The notes beneath the pieces are model-generated. The model searched no databases. It saw nothing but the letters and a program-made list of their open reading frames with translations, and was not told the DNA's origin. The translations under genes were made by a program, and so were the position numbers. From NCBI RefSeq assembly GCF_003096015.2, contig NZ_CP029185.2, positions 774,501 through 838,500 on the forward strand: a DNA stretch of 64,000 nt, given 5' to 3'. The stretch's first letter is position 1. Each line of letters starts with the position of its first letter. Shown here piece by piece: positions 18,122-27,343 of the stretch. The stretch comes from Limnobaculum parvum (GTDB lineage Bacteria > Pseudomonadota > Gammaproteobacteria > Enterobacterales > Enterobacteriaceae).

Positions 18122-18790
18122 TTACCCTTTCAGGCCTTCCACGATGGCGCTAGAGTCACTGACCCAGCCAAAGATAGCGCCCTGAGCTTTAATCATTTCC
18201 AGAGCATATTTTTGGAATTCAGGGAAATAGGAACCCACGCAATCTTCAGGAATGATGCACTCATAACCACGGTCATTGGCTTCACGCACGGTAGTATTTA
18301 CGCAAACTTCCGTGGTAACGCCGCAAACGATCAGGGTTTTGATGCCGTGATTTTGCAGAATTAAATGCAGGTCGGTCTGATAGAAAGCACCTTTACCTGG
18401 TTTATCAATGATGGGCTCACCGGCAGCAGGGTAGAGCTCAGGGATAATGTCATGGCCGTCTTCACCGCGTACCAGAATACGTCCCATTGGGCCTTTGGTG
18501 CCGATAAAGGTTTGACCGCCACGGGTTAATTTTGCTGGCGGACAATCTGCCAGATCGGCACGGTGTCCTTCACGGGTATGGATTACCAGCATCTTGTGGT
18601 CACGAGCGGCTTTCAGGACTTTTTTACACGGTTCAATAGCCGTGCGAACAAATGAAACATCATTACCTAATGCCTCGCCAAAACCACCTGGTTCAACGAA
18701 ATCACGCTGCATGTCAATCATGACCAGCGCAGTAGTTTTTAAATCAAACGGCAGGGCAAAGGGTTCAGCACGAAAAGTATGTTGTGTCAT
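18122..18790 (-). CDS. Isochorismatase-like cysteine hydrolase
   Basis: A 222-residue cysteine hydrolase of the isochorismatase superfamily (nicotinamidase, N-carbamoylsarcosine amidase, ureidoacrylate and biuret amidohydrolases). The triad is visible: Asp in MIDMQRDF (near residue 27), Lys in KPGKGAF (near 133) and Cys in GVTTEVCV (near 168), with the usual cis-peptide TTE. Length and the EGHRADLADCPPAK stretch resemble biuret/ureidoacrylate hydrolases. First gene of the operon, with GGAG upstream. It probably hydrolyses an amide such as oxamate or a ureido compound; the substrate is not known. Confidence 0.8.
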   Translation of the reverse strand: MTQHTFRAEPFALPFDLKTTALVMIDMQRDFVEPGGFGEALGNDVSFVRTAIEPCKKVLKAARDHKMLVIHTREGHRADLADCPPAKLTRGGQTFIGTKGPMGRILVRGEDGHDIIPELYPAAGEPIIDKPGKGAFYQTDLHLILQNHGIKTLIVCGVTTEVCVNTTVREANDRGYECIIPEDCVGSYFPEFQKYALEMIKAQGAIFGWVSDSSAIVEGLKG

Positions 18791-18919
18791 AGGTCAGGCT
18801 CCTTGAGTCCCATGATTATGGGGTAGGGGATTAAGTGTCGTTTCTTCCATCAGACTAGGACAGGAATTCGAAAACCGACAGGAAAATGATTTTCACGCCA
18901 GCGACAAATTTTTTGACGC

Positions 18920-18968
18920 AGAAAAAATAATCAGAACCCGCTCTCATTATCAGATTGATACCCATCAT
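18920..18968 (-). promoter_or_regulatory. FNR-like site and promoter of the all operon
   Basis: TTGAT-ACCC-ATCAT (18955-18968) matches the FNR consensus TTGAT-N4-ATCAA at 9 of 10 positions. On the minus strand a GATTAT -10 element (18932-18927) would start RNA near 18920, which puts the FNR centre exactly at -41.5, the class II activating position. This predicts anaerobic induction of the cysteine hydrolase-allHFG operon. Confidence 0.6.
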
Positions 18969-19491
18969 ATCTTTTGTCATTGAATCAAAAAAATTGATTT
19001 TAAAATCTATTTTGATTCAAATTATTTAATGTGTAAGTGTGAGTTAACGCGGCCTTTTTTACTGGTTGATGGCACCCATCGTAAGCGTTTGATGAAAGGA
19101 CAGGGGTGAGTTTTTTAATGGAAAGGAGAGAAACCACGACTTCAACATAGTGAGAAAACTGATGCTTTTATGTTAATTCAAATGTTAAAAAAATTACTTC
19201 ATTAGAGGTAGTTAAATGTGTTGAATTGTAAAAATTATTTATAAAATAAAGTGAGTTACAAATTTTTACATATAAGATGCATTTTGAATCCATCAATATA
19301 TTATGTTTTTCTTTCAGTATGATATGCCACCAATGGTCTTTATTTGGTGGGTTTAAGATACGAAAGTGACGTTTTTTTGGTCAAATGTTAAATTTAATAA
19401 CCTTGCAAATTATAATTCTATTTGGCACTTAAATTATCATATTAATACCTATTAAGTGGTAAAATTTTTAACAAAAACAAATTGATAATTA

Positions 19492-19540
19492 AGGATCGAG
19501 ATCAATAAGTGAGACGGTTGTACCCTCTATAATCCGCGCG
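19492..19540 (+). promoter_or_regulatory. FNR-type promoter of fdnGHI
   Basis: AGGAT-CGAG-ATCAA (19492-19505) keeps 8 of 10 FNR consensus positions, and a perfect TATAAT (19528-19533) places the start near 19540, so the FNR centre is at -41.5. E. coli fdnG is also FNR- and nitrate-activated. I did not find a convincing NarL array. Confidence 0.6.
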
Positions 19541-19580
19541 TCAATGATTAAGTTCGTATGTCATCAATGAGGAGAGAACC

Positions 19581-22500
19581 ATGCAGGTCAGCAGGAGGCA
19601 GTTTTTAAAATCTGCGCTGGCGGTATGGCGGGTACAACTGTAGCGGCATTAGGTTTTTCGCCGGCTACGGCACTGGCGGAAACGCGTAATTATAAATTAT
19701 TACACGCCCGTGAAACGCGTAATACCTGCACTTACTGTTCCGTTGGCTGTGGGCTGTTAATGTACAGCTTGGGCGACGGAGCGAAAAACGCCAAGAGTAG
19801 TATTTTCCATATCGAAGGGGACCCGGATCATCCGGTAAACCGCGGTGCGCTTTGCCCTAAAGGGGCTGGGCTTATCGATTACATCCACAGTGAAGGCCGT
19901 TTGCAATATCCGGAATACCGCGCGCCGGGTTCGGATAAGTGGCAGCGCTTGAGCTGGGATGACGCATTAAATCGCATTGCTAAACTCATGAAAGCAGATC
20001 GCGATGCACATTTCCAACATACCAATGATGCCGGTACGGTTGTCAACCGCTGGCTGAGTACCGGTATGCTGTGTGGCTCTGCGGCCAGTAATGAAACCGG
20101 TTTACTGACTCAAAAGTTTACCCGGTCTCTTGGCATGTTAGGCATCGACCAAGTAGCACGTATCTGACACGGACCAACGGTAGCAAGTCTTGCTCCAACA
20201 TTTGGTCGCGGTGCGATGACCAACCACTGGGTTGATATCAAAAATGCGAACGTGGTTGTGGTGATGGGCGGTAACGCCGCAGAAGCACATCCCGTCGGTT
20301 TCCGCTGGGCGCTGGAAGCCAAAAAACACAACAATGCTAAAATTGTGGTGGTCGATCCTCGTTTCACTCGAACAGCAGCGGTGGCTGATATTTATGCCCC
20401 AATCCGTTCTGGTACCGACATTGCTTTCCTGTCGGGCGTGATTCTGCATCTGATTAACAACAATAAAATCAATGCGGAATACGTGAAGCATTACACCAAT
20501 GCCAGCTACATCATTCGTGAAGATTTCGGCTTTGAAGACGGCTTATTCAGCGGCTTTGATGAGCAGAAACGTCGTTATGATAAATCCAGTTGGAACTATC
20601 AGTTGGATGACAGCGGTCAACCTATGCGCGATCCGACATTGAGCGATCCGCGTTGCGTATGGAATCTGCTAAAACATCACGTTAGCCGCTACACCCCGGA
20701 TGTGGTTGAAAACATCTGTGGTACCCCACAGGCAGATTTTGCCAAAGTGTGTGAAGTGCTGGCGGAAACCAGTGCGCCAAATTTAACCACCACCTTCCTG
20801 TACGCATTAGGCTGGACCGAACATACCGTTGGTTCACAAAATATTCGTACGATGGCGATGATTCAGTTGCTGCTGGGTAACATCGGTATGGCGGGCGGTG
20901 GCGTAAACGCACTGCGAGGTCACTCTAACGTTCAGGGGACGACTGACGTTGGTTTGTTATCTCAAAGCCTGCCGGGTTATTTGAGCCTGCCGTCAGAGAA
21001 GCACATCAATCTGGAAACCTATTTATCTGCGGTAACGCCGAAAAGCTTACTGCCAGGCCAAGTGAACTATTGGAGTAACTATCCGAAGTTCTTCGTTAGC
21101 CTGATGAAGAGTTTCTACGGTGATAACGCGCAAAAAGATAACGACTGGGGCTTTGACTGGTTGCCAAAATGGGACCAATCCTACGACTGGATGCACTACT
21201 TCGAACGTATGGATCAGGGGCTGGTTACCGGTTTTATCTGTCAGGGTGTTAACGCACTGGCATCATCACCCAACCGAAACAAAACGGCCCGTGCGCTGGC
21301 GAAACTGAAGTTCCTGGTGGTGATGGATCCATTAGCGACGGAAACCGCAAGCTTCTGGGAAAATCACGGCGAGCATAACGATGTGGATCCTGCCGCGATT
21401 CAAACCGAGGTATTCCGCTTACCGTCCAGCTGTTTTGCTGAAGAAGATGGTTCTATTGCTAACTCCGGTCGCTGGTTACAGTGGCACTGGAAAGGCGCAG
21501 AGCCACCGGGCGAAGCCAAAACTGATGGTGAAATGTTATCTGCTCTGCTGTTTAAAATTCGCGAGCTGTATAACGCCGAAGGCGGTAATACCCCGGAACC
21601 TCTGCTGAATATGCAGTGGAACTACTCTCGTCCACACCACCCGGAATCGGAAGAAGTGGCGAAAGAGCTTAATGGCCGGGCGCTGGCGGATGTAGTGGAT
21701 GCCAATGGCAACGTACTGGCGAAGAAAGGCCAGCAGTTATCGACCTTTGCTCATCTGAGGGACGACGGTACTACCGCCAGTGCCTGCTGGATTTATGCCG
21801 GTAGCTGGACTGAGGCCGGAAACCAGATGGCACTGCGCGATAACGCAGATCCATCAGGCTTAGGTTTGACGCCGAAGTGGTCATGGGCTTGGCCGGTTAA
21901 CCGCCGGATTATCTATAACCGTGCGTCGGCGGACGTACAGGGCAAAGCTTGGGATCCAAAACGGACGCTGATCGAATGGGATGGCAGTAAGTGGGGCGGT
22001 AACGACGTGCCTGACTTTAACCTGACGGCAGCACCGGGTTCGGAAACCGGTCCATTTATCATGCAGCCAGAGGGCGTTGGTCGTCTGTTTGCGCTGGATA
22101 AGATGGCGGAAGGCCCATTCCCTGAGCACTATGAGCCGATTGAAACGCCGATTGGTACCAATCCGCTGCATCCAAACGTGGTGTCTAACCCGGCTGTGCG
22201 TCTGTTTGAGAGCGATAAGAAAGAAATGGGTACCAGTAAGGAATTCCCTTATGTGGGCACCACTTATCGTTTAACCGAGCATTTCCACACTTGGACCAAG
22301 CACTCGAAGTTGAATGCCATTACTCAGCCGGAGCAATTCATTGAAATCAGTGAAGGGCTGGCAGAGAAAATCGGCGTACAGCACGGCGATATGGTGAAGG
22401 TCAGCTCTAAACGGGGCCAGATTAAGACCAAAGTGGTGGTGACTAAACGTCTTCGCACGCTGAAAGTGAACGGTCAGGATGTGGAAACCGTCGGTATTCC

Positions 22501-22630
22501 GATTCACTGGGGCTTTAAAGGCGCGGCGCGTAACGGCTATATTGCCAATACCCTGACGCCATCGGTGGGTGATGCCAACTCACAAACGCCAGAGTTTAAG
22601 GCGTTCTTGGTTAACGTGGAAAAGGTGTAA
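19581..22630 (+). CDS. fdnG: Formate dehydrogenase-N alpha subunit, selenoprotein, frameshifted in the Tat signal
   Basis: Catalytic molybdenum subunit oxidising formate in the periplasm and feeding electrons to FdnH. About 1016 residues if repaired. It starts MQVSRRQFLK, a twin-arginine signal, but one A is missing at 19607-19610, so the zero frame stops at TAG 19641; restoring one base (or a -1 shift on T-TTA-AAA) gives ICAGGMAGTT and rejoins the long frame. The 4Fe-4S cysteines (CTYCSVGCG... CPKG) follow. The in-frame TGA at 20165 is selenocysteine, with HGPTVASLAPTFGRG after it. Residues such as INAEYVKHYTNAS favour FdnG over FdoG. Near 21240 the usual GFNPVASFP loop reads GVNALASSP. Confidence 0.9.
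20165..20212 (+). other. Selenocysteine TGA codon with SECIS element
   Basis: TGA at 20165-20167 is followed by codons for HGPTV and the stem-loop sequence GTAGCAAGTCTTGCT, as in the E. coli fdnG SECIS that recruits SelB. The reading frame continues unbroken for about 820 further codons, so this is a recoded codon and not a stop. Confidence 0.93.
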
Positions 22631-22642
22631 CGGAGAATAATT

Positions 22643-23533
22643 ATGTCAATGCAATCTCAAGACATTATGAAGCGTTCCGCCACCAACGTTTTGACGCCGC
22701 CTCCACAGGTGCGTCATCACCAAGAAGAAGTGGCAAAGCTGATTGATGTCACCACCTGTATCGGCTGTAAAGCCTGTCAGGTAGCCTGTTCCGAGTGGAA
22801 CAACATTCGTGATGAAATCGGTCATAACGTGGGGGTCTACGACAACCCAGCGGATTTGTCCCCTAAGTCATGGACGGTTATGCGCTACTCGGAAGTCGAG
22901 GAAAACGGCAAGCTGGAATGGCTGATCCGTAAAGACGGCTGTATGCACTGTAGCGAACCGGGATGCCTGAAGGCGTGTCCGTCTGCGGGTGCGATTATAC
23001 AGTACGCCAACGGTATCGTTGATTTCCAGTCAGAACACTGTATCGGCTGTGGATACTGCATCGCCGGTTGTCCGTTCAACGTTCCGCGTCTGAACCCAGA
23101 GGACAACCGGGTGTACAAATGTACCCTGTGTGTGGATCGGGTTAGCGTCGGTCAGGAACCTGCCTGTGTGAAAACTTGTCCTACCGGTGCCATCACCTTT
23201 GGTACCAAGAAAGACATGATTGATTTGGCACAAGAGCGTATTGCTGAGCTAAACACGCGCGGCTACACCAATGCCGGTTTGTATAATCCGCAAGGGGTTG
23301 GTGGTACGCACGTGATGTATGTGCTGCATCATGCCGATCGCCCAGAGCTGTATCACGGGTTGCCGAAAGAACCGACCATCAGCCCGGTGGTGGGTTTCTG
23401 GAAAGGCATTCTGAAGCCGCTGTCGGCGCTGGGTTTTGTGGCGACCTTTGCCGGTCTGATTTTCCACTATGTGGGTGTTGGTCCGAATAAAGTCGACAGC
23501 GATGACGAGGAAGAAAATCATGAAGAAAAGTAA
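22643..23533 (+). CDS. fdnH: Formate dehydrogenase-N beta (iron-sulfur) subunit
   Basis: A 296-residue electron-transfer subunit with four 4Fe-4S sites: CIGCKACQVAC, CMHCSEPGC, CIGCGYCIAGC and CTLCVDR clusters are all present. One transmembrane helix near the C-terminus (about 250-275) anchors it to the membrane. It passes electrons from FdnG to the cytochrome FdnI. It starts 12 nt after fdnG with GGAG upstream, and overlaps fdnI by 14 nt. Confidence 0.95.
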   Translation: MSMQSQDIMKRSATNVLTPPPQVRHHQEEVAKLIDVTTCIGCKACQVACSEWNNIRDEIGHNVGVYDNPADLSPKSWTVMRYSEVEENGKLEWLIRKDGCMHCSEPGCLKACPSAGAIIQYANGIVDFQSEHCIGCGYCIAGCPFNVPRLNPEDNRVYKCTLCVDRVSVGQEPACVKTCPTGAITFGTKKDMIDLAQERIAELNTRGYTNAGLYNPQGVGGTHVMYVLHHADRPELYHGLPKEPTISPVVGFWKGILKPLSALGFVATFAGLIFHYVGVGPNKVDSDDEEENHEEK

Positions 23534-24161
23534 GATGATTAAGCGTAACTCGTTTATCGACAGAGCCTGCCACTGGACGGTAGTGATTTGCTTCTTTTTG
23601 GTTGCCCTGTCTGGTATTGCGATGTTTTTCCCATCGCTAAGCTGGTTGACCCAGACTTTCGGTACCCCGCAAATGGGACGGATTCTGCATCCTTTCTTTG
23701 GCGTGTTGATTTTCTTCGTGCTGATTGTGATGTTCTTCCGTTTTGTGAAGCATAACATTCCGAAGAAGGATGATATTGGCTGGTTCCTGCATATTGTGGA
23801 AGTGCTGAAAGGCAACGAGCATAAAGTGGCGGACGTGGGTAAATATAATCCGGGGCAGAAGATGATGTTCTGGAGCATTATGAGCCTGATTCTGGTGCTG
23901 CTGGTAACCGGGATTATCATCTGGCGCCCTTATTTTGCTCACCTGTTCCCAATGTGGTCGATCCGCTTGTGTCTGTTGCTGCATGCGGTGGCGGCGATTG
24001 TGCTGATTCACGCCATTCTGATCCATATCTATATGGCATTTTGGGTGAAGGGCTCTATTTCCGGCATGATTGAAGGTAAGGTCAGCCGTAAATGGGCGAG
24101 AAAGCACCATCCGCGCTGGGCGCGTGAGGTTGAGGCCGAAGAAGAGAAACACCATCGCTGA
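23520..24161 (+). CDS. fdnI: Formate dehydrogenase-N gamma (cytochrome b556) subunit
   Basis: A 213-residue cytochrome b with four transmembrane helices that reduces menaquinone. Haem-ligand histidines are visible in RACHWTVV, ILHPFFG and HAILIHIYMAFW. WLTQTFGTPQMGRILHP is shared with E. coli FdnI, supporting an Fdn rather than Fdo assignment. ATG 23520 lies inside the end of fdnH (14-nt overlap), as expected for coupled translation; an upstream in-frame ATG would extend it too far into fdnH. The C-terminus is Glu/Lys-rich. Confidence 0.95.
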   Translation: MKKSKMIKRNSFIDRACHWTVVICFFLVALSGIAMFFPSLSWLTQTFGTPQMGRILHPFFGVLIFFVLIVMFFRFVKHNIPKKDDIGWFLHIVEVLKGNEHKVADVGKYNPGQKMMFWSIMSLILVLLVTGIIIWRPYFAHLFPMWSIRLCLLLHAVAAIVLIHAILIHIYMAFWVKGSISGMIEGKVSRKWARKHHPRWAREVEAEEEKHHR

Positions 24162-24193
24162 TTGCAGTTGGCGTTTCTAAATAATGTAGTAAA

Positions 24194-24225
24194 ACGGCGA
24201 GATTATCTCGCCGTTTTTGTTTTTG
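24194..24225 (+). terminator. Rho-independent terminator of fdnGHI
   Basis: ACGGCGAGA/TCTCGCCGT stem with a 3-nt loop followed by TTTTGTTTTT, 32 nt after the fdnI stop. Confidence 0.92.
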
Positions 24226-24526
24226 TGGATCGGCAAAAAGTTTTTTAGTTTTCACACCACGGGCATTCTTACCTGCCGTTTATCACCACGACCTATCCTA
24301 AGCGCCGCCATTAAATCAGAATACTTTTTGTTTCCTATAATTCCGCGTTTTTAAGAAACGACTGGTAATTTTGACAGGATGTATTATTACTCATTCAGGT
24401 GTAGTATGAAATCGAAATCATTTTAATGCGTTGTATTATATCAAGTATTTGCAACGCATTTATTAGCTATCTCTCAAGCCGTGTAGCGATTTCGGCATGG
24501 TTGGCGAGTAACTATAAGGATATAGC
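24226..24526. other. Intergenic region upstream of vgrG
   Basis: About 300 bp between the fdn terminator and vgrG. It must hold the promoter of the type VI cargo operon, but I see no site convincing enough to place; AAGGA lies 7 nt before the vgrG ATG. Confidence 0.4.
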
Positions 24527-27343
24527 ATGAAAGATCTGTTGATGAAAACGGGCAAAGATCGGCTAAACCAACAGATGAGCGCTTATGGTTTAGACAACGT
24601 ATCGAAGGTATTACGCGGTGGCGCGGCATTATCGGAAAGTGGCCTGAGCCGTTACCAGTTAGTGATTGATGGCGTCAGTGCTTCACTCTCGGTATTGAGT
24701 GTACAAGGGTATGAGCATCTGAGTGAACCGTGGCGCTACCAAGTTCAGTTTACCGCGCAACACGGCCTGACCATGCAACAGATATTGAGTGAAAAAGCGA
24801 CTTTCACTTTGGCGGAAAATGGCATCAACAGCCTAGGCAGCGCCGCTGGGCAATTAAGCGATGCGCTGACCAGCGCATTCAGTGTTTTTGGCGATATGTT
24901 GGGGGTAGGTGAAAACCGTGTTCTACACGGTGTGGTTACCGCCTTTAGCCAGTTGGCGACGTCAACGGATGAAGCCCACTATTCCATAACGCTGTCTCCC
25001 CGTTTGGCCCTGTTGGATAACGCGCAAAACAGCGCCATTTTTCAACATCGGACCGTTCCGCAAGTGGTGGAGCAGGTACTACGCCAGCATGATATGACTG
25101 GGGTGGATTTTCGCTTTGAGCTCACGGAAAGCTACCCGGTCAAAGAGTACATTTCCCAATGGCAAGAGAGTGACCTGTCCTTTATTCGCCGTTTACTGGC
25201 GGACAGCGGCATCTGGTTTCGTTTTGAAACCCACACCAAACATGCTTGTGATGTAGTGGTGTTTGGCGATGGTGAACAGCAGTATCAGGATGGCCCAACC
25301 GCCAGCTATCGTCAGCCTTCCGGCAACAACGATAACGGGGTGGAGTCGGTGTGGGATATGTCGGTAGACCGTAAGACCGTCCCCCAAAGCGTGCTGACTC
25401 AGGACTATAACTATCGTAACGCCCAAACCGGGATGAAGTCAGACGTCAACGGTGCGCAAAAAGATAAAACCACCCGCGGTCGGCACTATGTTTACGGTGA
25501 GCACTATCGCGACAAAGGCGAAGTGACCCACCACGCCAATGCTCAGGACGAACTGGTGGGGCAGTTCAGCAATATGATACCGGCGGGTTTAGGGGATGTT
25601 CCCGGCGTTGGCGGTACGTTGAGTGGTTTATCCGATAAAAATCTCGGCCTGCGAAATGGCCTGAGCAGCAATGAAAGTGAAAATGCAAGTGAAGAGGCCG
25701 CCAATCATGAGCCGGATAACGTAGGTCAGGGCGCTTGGTATGCTCGCTTGCGCCATCAGCGCTTTATGACCGAACAAATCACCATCCGCGGCAAAACCAC
25801 CTTATCCCATCTGGCTCCGGGGCAAATTCTGACCGTATCCGGCTCGCCGATAGCCGAAGCGGGCAGCGGCATTCTGATTGTTTCAGTAGAGACACAGGGC
25901 GACCGTCAACAGGCCTATGTCATCAGCTTCACCGGTATTCCTTACGACGTTCTACGCCCTTACCGCCCGGCCCGTTTGCCTTGGCCGACCATCAGCGGCA
26001 CCTTACCGGCAAGGGTCACCAGCCCGGATAACGACACCTACAGCTACATCGATGTACAGGGCCGCTATCGGGTGAAGATGGACTTCGACCTGAACGACAA
26101 CTGGCGCAAAGGGGAAGAGAGTTTATGGATGCGGTTGGCGAAATCTTACGCCGGTGAAACCTACGGCATCCACTTCCCGCTGATTGACGGCACGGAAGTG
26201 GCTATCGCCTTCACCGAAGGCAACCCCGACCGACCGTATATCGCCCACGCCATGCACGACTCCCGTCATGGGGACGTAGTCACCCTCGCCAACCATAAAC
26301 GCAACCTGATCCGCACCCCAGCCAATAATAAACTGCGCATGGACGACGAGCGGGGTAAAGAGCACATCAAACTCGCCACCGAATACGGTAAAACCCAACT
26401 GAATATGGGGCATCTGGTGGACGCCGAACGTAAACCGCGTGGGGAAGGGTTTGAGTTACGCACCGATGAGTGGGGGGCGATACGGGCAGCAAAAGGGATT
26501 CAGATTTCCACCGAGCCTCAGGAACGGGCGCAGGGCCAGCAGCGTGATATGTCCGGTATTATTAAACAGCTTGAAGAAGCGTTAATGCTCGCCAGAGGAT
26601 TAGCCGGTGCGGCAGAAGTTGCGGGGGCGGTAACCTCAGAACTGGATAGCCAGCAGGCTCTACAGACCACCATCAATAATCTGAACGCTTCGGGATTGGC
26701 GCTTTACGGGCAGGAAGGCATCGCCCAACTGACGCCAAAGAGCCAGCAAATTTCAGCCGGTGATAACGTGATGATTACCAGCGGTCAGGATGTTGCGGTG
26801 AGTGCGTTTAAAAAATTTACGCTGGCAGCCGGTGACATGCTGTCGCTGTTCGCACAAAAGCTCGGCATCAAATTAATTGCTGCTTCCGGTCGGGTGCAGA
26901 TTCAGGCGCAAAACGATGAGCTGGAACTGACCTCAAGAAAGGATATGTTTATCACCACCCTTGAGGGAAAAATGGTGATTCATGCTCGCAAAGAGCTGCT
27001 GCTGATGTCGGGCGGGGCGGGCATTCGTATTCGTGATGGGGTGGTGGAAATTATCGCTCCCGAAAGAATTTTGCATAAGTCACCGGTATTGGAGCAACCG
27101 GGTGGAGCCAGTATTGATGAGGTTATGCCATCGTTTCAGAAAGGCGATTTTACCCGCCAATTCCGCCTGCATGTGGAAGGTAACCCGGATCGGGTTATTG
27201 CCAATCGACGTTTCAGATTACACCGCGCCGATGGAACCATTGAAGAAGGTATCAGCGACGCGAACGGGGAGTCACCGCTGTTAGCGATGAATGAGCTGGA
27301 GCAGGTACAAATCGAGATATTGGAGGTGGTTAGAAATGTCTGA
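24527..27343 (+). CDS. vgrG: Type VI secretion spike protein VgrG with C-terminal extension
   Basis: A 938-residue VgrG. The gp27-like base spans about residues 40-500, the gp5 OB-fold with GRYRVKMDFD is near 505, and the needle DUF2345 is at about 690-850 (AQNDELELTSRKDM, KELLLMSGGAGIRI). Two low-complexity insertions interrupt the gp27 part (about 95-130 and 350-400). The last 70 residues form a transthyretin-like extension (FRLHRADGTIEEG) that usually docks the effector. It is 8 nt overlapped with the lipase gene, so this VgrG most likely delivers that lipase. No tss core genes are in the window, so this is an orphan cargo locus. Confidence 0.93.
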   Translation: MKDLLMKTGKDRLNQQMSAYGLDNVSKVLRGGAALSESGLSRYQLVIDGVSASLSVLSVQGYEHLSEPWRYQVQFTAQHGLTMQQILSEKATFTLAENGINSLGSAAGQLSDALTSAFSVFGDMLGVGENRVLHGVVTAFSQLATSTDEAHYSITLSPRLALLDNAQNSAIFQHRTVPQVVEQVLRQHDMTGVDFRFELTESYPVKEYISQWQESDLSFIRRLLADSGIWFRFETHTKHACDVVVFGDGEQQYQDGPTASYRQPSGNNDNGVESVWDMSVDRKTVPQSVLTQDYNYRNAQTGMKSDVNGAQKDKTTRGRHYVYGEHYRDKGEVTHHANAQDELVGQFSNMIPAGLGDVPGVGGTLSGLSDKNLGLRNGLSSNESENASEEAANHEPDNVGQGAWYARLRHQRFMTEQITIRGKTTLSHLAPGQILTVSGSPIAEAGSGILIVSVETQGDRQQAYVISFTGIPYDVLRPYRPARLPWPTISGTLPARVTSPDNDTYSYIDVQGRYRVKMDFDLNDNWRKGEESLWMRLAKSYAGETYGIHFPLIDGTEVAIAFTEGNPDRPYIAHAMHDSRHGDVVTLANHKRNLIRTPANNKLRMDDERGKEHIKLATEYGKTQLNMGHLVDAERKPRGEGFELRTDEWGAIRAAKGIQISTEPQERAQGQQRDMSGIIKQLEEALMLARGLAGAAEVAGAVTSELDSQQALQTTINNLNASGLALYGQEGIAQLTPKSQQISAGDNVMITSGQDVAVSAFKKFTLAAGDMLSLFAQKLGIKLIAASGRVQIQAQNDELELTSRKDMFITTLEGKMVIHARKELLLMSGGAGIRIRDGVVEIIAPERILHKSPVLEQPGGASIDEVMPSFQKGDFTRQFRLHVEGNPDRVIANRRFRLHRADGTIEEGISDANGESPLLAMNELEQVQIEILEVVRNV

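Larger units (their letters stand above)
18791..19580. other. Divergent intergenic region between all operon and fdnG
   Basis: 790 bp without a gene. It carries two oppositely directed FNR-type promoters, described separately, at its two ends. The middle (about 19000-19480) is very AT-rich and may bind H-NS-like or IHF proteins, but no site is clear enough to call. Confidence 0.55.

Noticed and set aside
14164..18364. Many plus-strand open frames of 60-119 codons within the all operon
   Set aside because: They mirror the codon structure of the real minus-strand genes and encode no recognisable protein.
20165..20167. In-frame TGA in fdnG read as a stop that splits the gene in two
   Set aside because: The position, the following HGPTV codons and the SECIS stem match the selenocysteine site of formate dehydrogenase-N.
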